The notes under the pieces: generated by a model
Told to the model about the DNA's origin: nothing
Seen by the model: the letters and a program-made list of their open reading frames with translations, nothing else
The model's database searches: none
Translations under genes and position numbers: made by a program
Assembly (NCBI GenBank): GCA_024404275.1
Contig: JAKSQG010000048.1
Span: forward strand, 1-10,819
Source: Clostridia bacterium
Lineage (GTDB): Bacteria > Bacillota > Clostridia > Christensenellales > Aristaeellaceae
Reading direction: 5' to 3'
DNA: 10,819 nucleotides
Shown here: positions 6,087 through 10,819 of the stretch, one piece after another
How positions within the stretch are numbered: the first letter of the stretch is position 1
Layout: the number at the start of each line of letters is the position of its first letter

Positions 6087-6833
6087 ATGGCAAAGCATTA
6101 TCGCCGCAAGCCGAAGTATGTAAAACCCAAGGAGCGCACCTTTGTTGAATGGTGGAACGATCAGACCGAGCGCACCCGCCGCACCCTGATGATTACCGGC
6201 ATCGCCGTGCTGGCTGTCATCGTGCTGCTGATCGTTGGCTACTATGGTTTCTATAATGACGGTTCCCTGGTCGTCCGCAACGGCGAAGTGGTGGGCAAGC
6301 AGGATAATTGGCTCATCGCCGAGCGCACCCCGGGCAAGAACAGCAAGTATTATCATCTGGCCGATGTTGAGGCGATCGAAGGCTTCAAATACAACGGACC
6401 GCTGACCACCAGCATCAACGGCGCCAACATCAAGACCGATTTCACCTTCATCCCCGAGGATGAAAACAGCCCCATCGATATGATCTATGTCTCCCCCGTG
6501 GCGGCCCGCAGCCCCAAGGAGATGGCTGAATACGTTCGTCCCACCATGCTGAACTACGCCGGCGAAAACGGCACCGTTTCCGAGATCGAAAGCTTCAATG
6601 CTCCCAGCGGCACCGGTTACTGGTTCAACTACGCCTACAGCAACACCGACACCGAGACGGGCGTTGTCAAGTATTATCAGAGCGCGGTCATGTATGTGCC
6701 CTGCCGCTACAATAACAGCAGCGTGCTGATCTCCATCAACGTGGTCGGCGACAGCGAGGAAGTGTATATGCCCACCGAAGAACTGTTCAATCTGGGTATG
6801 AAGCAGATCAACGCCATCACCATCATCAAGTAA
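6087..6833 (+). CDS. Membrane-anchored protein of unknown function
   Basis: A 248-residue protein. Residues 1-32 are strongly basic (KHYRRKPKYVKPK) and end in WWNDQTERTRR. Residues about 34-53 are one hydrophobic segment (LMITGIAVLAVIVLLIVGYY). The rest is a soluble domain without further membrane segments. With basic residues on the N-terminal side, the large domain should face outside. The C-terminal part (about 110-248) alternates beta-like stretches and ends in a helix; this recalls small PsbP/Mog1-like or DUF1795-type domains, but only weakly, and I do not assign a family. Start: an extended -10 promoter lies just upstream and AAGGA (6070-6074) precedes the ATG by 12 bases. It is monocistronic, with a strong terminator, and is divergent from the tRNA. 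Function is unknown. Confidence 0.85.
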   Translation: MAKHYRRKPKYVKPKERTFVEWWNDQTERTRRTLMITGIAVLAVIVLLIVGYYGFYNDGSLVVRNGEVVGKQDNWLIAERTPGKNSKYYHLADVEAIEGFKYNGPLTTSINGANIKTDFTFIPEDENSPIDMIYVSPVAARSPKEMAEYVRPTMLNYAGENGTVSEIESFNAPSGTGYWFNYAYSNTDTETGVVKYYQSAVMYVPCRYNNSSVLISINVVGDSEEVYMPTEELFNLGMKQINAITIIK

Positions 6834-6850
6834 TACAAAACCTTCTCATC

Positions 6851-6895
6851 GGGGAGGACCGGGCTGTTCAGCGGCACGGTCCTCTCCCTTTTTTT
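6851..6895 (+). terminator. Strong terminator after the membrane protein
   Basis: GGGGAGGACCG (6851-6861) pairs with CGGTCCTCTCC (6877-6887) with one G-T wobble, followed by seven T (6889-6895). Confidence 0.93.
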
Positions 6896-6925
6896 AATGG
6901 CCATTTCCGTCCCCGCACAAGGCAG

Positions 6926-6965
6926 AAAAACGCCCCCGCATATAGGCTGCAGGGGCGTCTTTTTA
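6926..6965. terminator. Bidirectional terminator between convergent genes
   Basis: ACGCCCC (6930-6936) and GGGGCGT (6952-6958) form the stem, extended inside by GC/GC after a C/A mismatch. Five A precede it and a T run follows on the plus strand, so both directions have a U tract. It ends the minus-strand secreted-protein gene and backs up the plus-strand terminator. Confidence 0.85.
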
Positions 6966-6981
6966 TGCCGTTTTTGAACGC

Positions 6982-7674
6982 TTATTCGTTGATGAAGGCG
7001 ATGGCTTCGATGGTGTATTCGATGCCGGCCTTGTCCGCGGCTTCCAGGGTGGATTCGTAGCGGAGATCCAGCTTGTTGAGGATGCTGCCGCCGGGCAGGA
7101 TGCCGCTGTTGCCGGTGTAGCCGTCGGTCACGCAGATGATGTTGCCTTCGGTATCACGGGCAATGTACACCACGGTGTAATCCAGCACAGCCAGATCGGT
7201 ATCATTGGTCACGGTGATGACGGCGACCTTGTCCACATAGTTGCCGTAGCCGCGGGGAACATCGATCACCTGCACAGTGGCGGGCAGACGCTTGATGGGG
7301 TTTTCGGAAGCGGACTTGCCGGTCACGGTCAGGGTGTAATCCGCGGGGACGACGCTCTTGTCATCGGTGGAATCGTACACCACCAGGTAGCCGGTCTCGC
7401 CGGGATTGAGATACTTGGGGTAGCAGTTGCCGTAGTCACGGTTGCCCAGCACTTCGCCGTTTTCATCCAGCACTTCCATCAGGCAGGCGTTGTACTGCAC
7501 GGGCTTGTCGCCTTTGTTGGTCACTTCGGCAAACACATAGGCGTAGTAGTAGCTGTAGCTTTCCACAACCACCATGTTCTCGCTGGTCACCACCAGTTTG
7601 CCGGCAGCGGAAGCCGCGGCGCACAGGGACAGCATCAGAACGAGGGCCAGTACCATAGATACTGCTTTCTTCAT
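6982..7674 (-). CDS. Secreted protein with two FxLYD-like modules
   Basis: A 230-residue protein. Residues 1-24 are a Sec signal peptide (MKKAVSMVLALVLML...ASA), with likely cleavage after Ala23 or Ala24; Cys18 is not in a lipobox, since the residue before it is Leu. The mature part shows two related beta-sandwich-like modules: about 40-120 (AEVTNKGDKPV, later LNPGETGYLVVY) and about 146-229 (VITVTNDTDLAVLDYTVVYI, later ILPGGSILNKLDL). The 'V.N.gd..v....v...d..G.v......' plan followed by a proline-glycine loop is that of FxLYD-type extracellular domains. Start: GGAGG (7684-7688) lies nine bases before this ATG; an in-frame upstream ATG at 7734 would overlap the promoter. It follows the importer ATPase by 71 bases and may be partly co-transcribed. 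Ligand and role are unknown. Confidence 0.85.
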   Translation of the reverse strand: MKKAVSMVLALVLMLSLCAAASAAGKLVVTSENMVVVESYSYYYAYVFAEVTNKGDKPVQYNACLMEVLDENGEVLGNRDYGNCYPKYLNPGETGYLVVYDSTDDKSVVPADYTLTVTGKSASENPIKRLPATVQVIDVPRGYGNYVDKVAVITVTNDTDLAVLDYTVVYIARDTEGNIICVTDGYTGNSGILPGGSILNKLDLRYESTLEAADKAGIEYTIEAIAFINE

Positions 7675-7705
7675 AACAAAACTCCTCCTTGTTATTGGTT
7701 TTATC

Positions 7706-7734
7706 ATCATATCATATTTTTGCTTGTGCCGCAA
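7706..7734 (-). promoter_or_regulatory. Promoter for the FxLYD-like secreted protein
   Basis: On the minus strand TTGCGG (7734-7729), a 17-base spacer, and TATGAT (7711-7706). The -35 is weak and the -10 is good. It lies in the gap between the ATPase stop and the secreted-protein start, where no terminator is visible. Confidence 0.55.
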
Positions 7735-7745
7735 ACGTTTTTTGC

Positions 7746-8549
7746 TCAGGTGTTCAACAACATGCGGTCGTTGTCCAGCGCACGGCCGGCATTTTCACGG
7801 AAGCGCTCCAGCAGGTCCTCCACCGTCATGCGGGCCCGTTCTTCGCCGCGGACATCCAGAATGATATGCCCGTTGTGCATCATCAGCGTACGCGTGCCCA
7901 GCTCCAGCGCGCTTTGCATGTTGTGAGTGATCATCATGCAGGTCAGGTTGTTTTCCTCCACCACCTGACGGGTGATGTTCAGCACCTTTTCGGCGGTGCC
8001 GGGGTCGAGGGCAGCGGTGTGCTCATCCAGCAGCAAAAGCTTTGGCGGGTTGAAGGTGGCCATCAGCAGCGTGAGCGCCTGCCTCTGACCGCCGCTGAGC
8101 AGACCGACAGGCTGCTTCATGCGCTTTTCCAGCCCCATATCCAGCAGCATCAGGCGCTGTTTGAACTCTTCCTTGTCCGCGCGGCTCACGCTGCTCAGCC
8201 AGCCGCCGCGTCCTGCCGCCAGCGCCATGTTTTCCTCAATGGTCATGCCGGGGGCGGAGCCGCGCATGGGATCCTGAAACAGGCGGCCGATCGTTCTGGA
8301 GCGTTGATGGTCGGGTATATAGGTGATGTCCCTGCCGTCCAGCTCAATGCGTCCCTTGTCCACATAGAAGCTGCCGCAGATGGCGTTGAACAGCGTCGAT
8401 TTTCCCGCGCCGTTCGCGCCGATGATGGTAATGAATTCGCCTTTGTTCACTTCGAGGTCCAGCCCGTCAAACACCTGCTTGGCATTGACGGTGCCGGGGT
8501 TGAAGGTCTTGCAGACGCCCTTCAAGGACAGGATGGGATGCTCAGCCAT
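7746..8549 (-). CDS. ABC transporter ATP-binding protein (TrpZ/COG1101-type)
   Basis: A 267-residue ATPase that energises the importer encoded upstream. All nucleotide-binding motifs are intact: Walker A GANGAGKST (44-52), Q-loop Q92 in RLFQDP, signature LSGGQRQ (151-157), Walker B LLLLDEH (171-177), D-loop LDPGT (181-185) and switch H209 in ITHN. GQRQALTLLMAT and DEHTAALDP are typical of the ATPases paired with COG2984/COG4120 transporters (the TrpXYZ type). The start ATG overlaps the end of the permease gene by 8 bases (ATGGCTGA), with GGGAGG about 8 bases upstream, so the two are translationally coupled. The product is a peripheral membrane protein facing the cytoplasm. Substrate is inferred from the operon only. 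Confidence 0.93.
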   Translation of the reverse strand: MAEHPILSLKGVCKTFNPGTVNAKQVFDGLDLEVNKGEFITIIGANGAGKSTLFNAICGSFYVDKGRIELDGRDITYIPDHQRSRTIGRLFQDPMRGSAPGMTIEENMALAAGRGGWLSSVSRADKEEFKQRLMLLDMGLEKRMKQPVGLLSGGQRQALTLLMATFNPPKLLLLDEHTAALDPGTAEKVLNITRQVVEENNLTCMMITHNMQSALELGTRTLMMHNGHIILDVRGEERARMTVEDLLERFRENAGRALDNDRMLLNT

Positions 8550-9477
8550 GGTTCCGTCCTCCCTTCATGGCGTTCATGCGGCGCACCAGCAGCGGAAGCT
8601 GTTTTTTCATATAGGGGCCGCCGATGGCAAAGATGATGATGACCGCCGACACAGCCTTGAGCATGAAGGTGGGCATGTTGAAGCGCAGGGCGATGGCATA
8701 GACCAATTGGAACAGCACAGAGCCCAGCACCGCGCCGATGGCACGCTTGACGATGCCGCCGCGCCCCAGAAAGACGCCGCCCATCAGCAAACTGGCAAGC
8801 GCAATGGTCACGATGCCGCTGCCGATATCAATGTTGGCCATCTTGTTGTACTGCGCCAGCAGGCAGCCGCTCAGCGCGGTAAAGGAGTTTGAAATGCACA
8901 GACCCACCATGGTGGTAAACGCGGGGTTGATGGAGCTGGAGCGCACCATGTCGGGGTTATCGCCCGTGGCGCGGATGGAAAGACCCAGCTTGGTCTGCAA
9001 AAAGAAGCGCAGGAAAACGATGACCAGCACCACTGCCGCGCCCGCGATGAGCAGCTTGTAATAGTCATGCCATACCGTGCCCTTGGTCAGCTTGTTCAGG
9101 ATGGAAAACACCGTGTCCGCCCGGTTCAGGTTGACCAGCGAGGCGCCGCCCATCACCGCGATGTTGATGGAAAACAGCGCTGTATTGACGATGATGCCCG
9201 CCAGCAGGGAGTTGATGCCCATGCGTGTCTGCAGCAGCGCCGTCACAAAGCCGCTGACCACACCGGCCAGCATGGCCGCGGGCAGCGACAGGTAGGGATG
9301 CCCCGCAACCGCCACCACGGCGCCTACCGCGGCGCCCAAAGTGAAGCAGCCGTCGGTCGACAGGTCACATACGTTCAGCATCGAGTAGCTCAGGAACAGC
9401 GCCAGTACGGTCAGGGCTTCAATCAGCCCCAGTTCGAGCGAGGTCTGTCCCAAAGAGAGGATCGCGGAAATGGTCAT
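8542..9477 (-). CDS. ABC transporter permease (TrpY/COG4120-type)
   Basis: A 311-residue integral membrane protein with about eight or nine hydrophobic segments spread from residue 10 to 288. It belongs to the branched-chain-amino-acid/ribose type permeases (BPD_transp_2). Family marks are NVCDLSTDG (35-43) near the first membrane segments, RATGDNPDM (169-177), SGCLLAQYNK (203-212) and the glycine-rich LLMGGVFLGRGG (230-241). The C-terminus is short and basic (KKQ..RRMNAMKGGR). Start: AAGGAG about 8 bases upstream of the ATG. It is second in the operon, 79 bases after the binding-protein gene, with a stable hairpin in that gap. It forms the channel for the substrate delivered by the binding protein. 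Confidence 0.92.
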   Translation of the reverse strand: MTISAILSLGQTSLELGLIEALTVLALFLSYSMLNVCDLSTDGCFTLGAAVGAVVAVAGHPYLSLPAAMLAGVVSGFVTALLQTRMGINSLLAGIIVNTALFSINIAVMGGASLVNLNRADTVFSILNKLTKGTVWHDYYKLLIAGAAVVLVIVFLRFFLQTKLGLSIRATGDNPDMVRSSSINPAFTTMVGLCISNSFTALSGCLLAQYNKMANIDIGSGIVTIALASLLMGGVFLGRGGIVKRAIGAVLGSVLFQLVYAIALRFNMPTFMLKAVSAVIIIFAIGGPYMKKQLPLLVRRMNAMKGGRNHG

Positions 9478-9514
9478 GGTTCAGGCTCCTTTTTCAGGGT
9501 CTTTACAGAAAGGG

Positions 9515-9540
9515 AAGGGCGCCGGTGACCCGACGCCCTT
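9515..9540 (-). promoter_or_regulatory. Intercistronic hairpin between binding-protein and permease genes
   Basis: AAGGGCGTCGG on the minus strand pairs with CCGGCGCCCTT (11 bp, one T-G wobble) around a four-base loop. The following bases CCCTTTCTG are a poor U tract. It may act as a leaky terminator or an mRNA-stabilising hairpin, so that more binding protein than permease is made. Confidence 0.6.
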
Positions 9541-9556
9541 GAAAATTGCGTGTGGA

Positions 9557-10579
9557 TTACTGCACATCGCCGAAGCTTTCGGCGGTCACGATGGTCTTGA
9601 TGGCGGTGCAGAAGGGAGCGAAAGCGGCAGACACGGTGTCAAAGTCGATGCCCAGCTCGGCGCAGATCTCGGTATTGATGGTGGCGGTGCCGTTGTCGAA
9701 GGTCATGACGGGCACTTCAGCGGGGTTTTTGCCTTCCACCAGGATCTCGGCGGCCAGGTCAGCGGTGCAGCGGCCCAGGTTGGCGTAGTCCACGCCGTAG
9801 CCCAGGAAAGCGCCGTTCAGGGCGAAGGAGTCAGCGCCGGTGTAGTGGGGGATGCCGGCTTCGGCCAGCACTTCGTAGATGCTCAGCTCGGCGTTCATGA
9901 CGGTGTTGTCAGAGGGGGTGAAGACGGCATCGCACTGATCGGCGGCAATGGCCTGAGCAGCCTGCAGGATCTCGGAGGGGTTGGTGCCGGTGTATTCCTT
10001 GTACTGCACGCCCTTGGCGGTCAGGTAAGCCTTGGCATCGGCGATGGCGGCGGCAGAGGAATCCTGACCGACGTCATACAGCAGGGCGACCATATCGGCT
10101 TCGGGGTTGGCGGCGAAGATCAGGTTCATGACGGCGTTGGTATCCAGATAGTCGGAGGTGCCGGTCACGTTGGCGCCGGGGGCTTCGAGGGACTCGACCA
10201 GACCGCAGCCCATCGGGTCGGATACGGCGGCGAACACCACGGGGATCTGGTTATCTTCGGTGGCACCCTGCATCACGATGGCGACGGGGGTGGCAACGCC
10301 GATCATCAGGTCCACACCGGCGCCGATGAACTTGCTGACGATCAGCTGCAGGGTGGCGCTGTTGGCTTCGCAGTTGTCATACATGACTTCAAACTTGACG
10401 CCCGTTTCAGCGGTGATGTCCGCCAGCTGGGCTTCGATGTTTTCCACGATCTGGTTCAGGGAGGCATCGGAAACGTAGTTGCAGATACCGATCTTAAAAG
10501 TCTTTTCTTCGGCGAGGGAGAAGGAAGCGGCGGAGAGGAGCATCATAACGGCGATGAGAAGAGCAAAGAACTTTTTCAT
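9557..10579 (-). CDS. ABC transporter substrate-binding protein (TrpX/COG2984-type)
   Basis: A 340-residue exported protein of the ABC_sub_bind family (PF04392 type), which captures the substrate for the permease and ATPase encoded next. Residues 1-23 form a signal peptide (MKKFFALLIAVMMLL...FSLA), with likely cleavage before EEK. There is no lipobox cysteine, which is unusual for a binding protein of a monoderm bacterium. The mature protein begins with beta strand FKIGIC (28-33). Further family marks are GVDLMIGVATPVA and PVVFAAVSDP, followed by NVTGTSDYL, as expected for the two-lobed periplasmic-binding fold of this family. Start: GAAAGGA (10589-10595) nine bases upstream. It is the first gene behind a T-box leader, which points to an amino acid, most likely tryptophan; the family also includes transporters with other substrates. 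Confidence 0.92.
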   Translation of the reverse strand: MKKFFALLIAVMMLLSAASFSLAEEKTFKIGICNYVSDASLNQIVENIEAQLADITAETGVKFEVMYDNCEANSATLQLIVSKFIGAGVDLMIGVATPVAIVMQGATEDNQIPVVFAAVSDPMGCGLVESLEAPGANVTGTSDYLDTNAVMNLIFAANPEADMVALLYDVGQDSSAAAIADAKAYLTAKGVQYKEYTGTNPSEILQAAQAIAADQCDAVFTPSDNTVMNAELSIYEVLAEAGIPHYTGADSFALNGAFLGYGVDYANLGRCTADLAAEILVEGKNPAEVPVMTFDNGTATINTEICAELGIDFDTVSAAFAPFCTAIKTIVTAESFGDVQ

Positions 10580-10647
10580 GGTGATTTTTCCTTTCTTTCA
10601 TTCACAATACTGTTTTGGTTTTGTTGGATTCGAGAGATAAGGGATCT

Positions 10648-10695
10648 TCACGCGTTCATTCGTTCGGCGCGGCAGCGCCATCGCTTTGTTTTCAT
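10648..10695 (-). CDS. Leader ORF of 15 codons with perfect Shine-Dalgarno
   Basis: On the minus strand AGGAGGT (10709-10703) lies seven bases before ATG (10695-10693). The frame encodes MKTKRWRCRAERMNA and ends with TGA at 10650-10648, 68 bases before the binding-protein ATG. The ribosome binding site is better than that of any full gene here. It sits downstream of the T-box terminator and so is translated only when the T-box reads through. The peptide is very basic and holds one Trp codon at position 6. It could be a leader peptide controlling translation or stability of the transporter mRNA, or a real small protein. No second terminator is visible behind it. Confidence 0.5.
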   Translation of the reverse strand: MKTKRWRCRAERMNA

Positions 10696-10714
10696 CTTTA
10701 TGACCTCCTGCATA

Positions 10715-10752
10715 TAAAAAACCTGTCCCGGACAATTTCTTGCCGGGACAGG
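10715..10752 (-). terminator. T-box-controlled terminator
   Basis: CCTGTCCCGG (minus 10752-10743) pairs perfectly over 10 bp with CCGGGACAGG (minus 10731-10722), followed by six T. The 5' arm lies just after the T-box sequence, as in terminator/antiterminator switches. Confidence 0.92.
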
Positions 10753-10819
10753 ATCGAAAACTATCTTCCTGCGGTGCCACCCCGCTTGACGCCTTGCGGC
10801 GTCCGCCTCAGACATACTT
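10715..10819 (-). promoter_or_regulatory. T-box riboswitch, 3' part (5' part outside the window)
   Basis: On the minus strand the conserved T-box GGGGTGGCACCGCAGG lies at about 10783-10768, preceded by the hairpin GACGCC-GCAA-GGCGTC (10803-10788, probably stem III) and followed by the terminator. In such leaders an uncharged tRNA binds through its anticodon to the specifier loop and through NCCA to the UGGN of the T-box, which stops the terminator from forming. Here UGGN reads UGGC, complementary to a tRNA with discriminator G73. Stem I with the specifier codon is beyond base 10819, so the amino acid cannot be read directly. tRNA-Trp (G73) fits the transporter type. Confidence 0.93.

Noticed and set aside
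9470..10717. A plus-strand open frame of 415 codons, and another at 7689-8636.
   Set aside because: Both are antisense to well-supported transporter genes and give low-complexity Gly/His/Gln-rich translations without domain motifs.
1..10819. CRISPR array, insertion sequence, rRNA or toxin-antitoxin pair.
   Set aside because: No regularly spaced direct repeats, transposase or integrase motifs, rRNA signatures or paired small genes were seen.

Overview
The window looks like chromosomal DNA of a moderately GC-rich Bacillota (Clostridia-type, possibly gut) bacterium. The signs are a T-box riboswitch leader, strong GGAGG-type ribosome binding sites, sigma-A promoters with near-consensus boxes, hairpin-plus-T-run terminators, and a CotH-type spore-coat-kinase tail. 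The species cannot be named from this sequence.

Layout. (1) Bases 1-2279, plus strand: the 3' end of a CotH-like kinase gene, then a complete GH13 alpha-glucosidase (oligo-1,6-glucosidase type), closed by a strong terminator. (2) Bases about 2280-5680: a visibly AT-richer islet. It holds a scrap of a phage-type small protein, a near-consensus promoter, a structured leader, and one 919-residue PLD-nuclease/SF2-helicase/DUF3427 protein with its own terminator. This reads as a horizontally acquired single-gene islet, most likely anti-phage defence (inference). (3) Bases 5785-5911, minus strand: a complete, canonical tRNA gene with a strong hairpin terminator. Its anticodon is CUA, so it should read the amber stop codon UAG. 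Its body is Glu/Gln-like, with encoded CCA and discriminator G73. (4) Bases 6022-6895, plus strand: a membrane-anchored protein of unknown function with an extended -10 promoter and a strong terminator. (5) Bases 6926-10819, minus strand: a partial T-box riboswitch, a 15-codon leader ORF with a perfect Shine-Dalgarno, then an ABC importer operon (substrate-binding protein, permease, ATPase) of the TrpXYZ type, and last a secreted protein with two FxLYD-like modules and its own promoter.

How the parts work together. The importer is switched on when an uncharged tRNA binds the T-box. The T-box reads UGGC, which matches tRNAs with discriminator G, including tRNA-Trp; the specifier codon lies outside the window. 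The leader ORF between the T-box terminator and the first transporter gene could add a second control layer.

The most unusual element is the amber-decoding tRNA beside the foreign helicase islet. None of the eight main genes uses TAG as its stop, yet none is interrupted by an in-frame TAG either. Wholesale reassignment of UAG in the host genes is therefore not supported by this window. A suppressor role tied to a mobile element, phage or regulation is the more open possibility.
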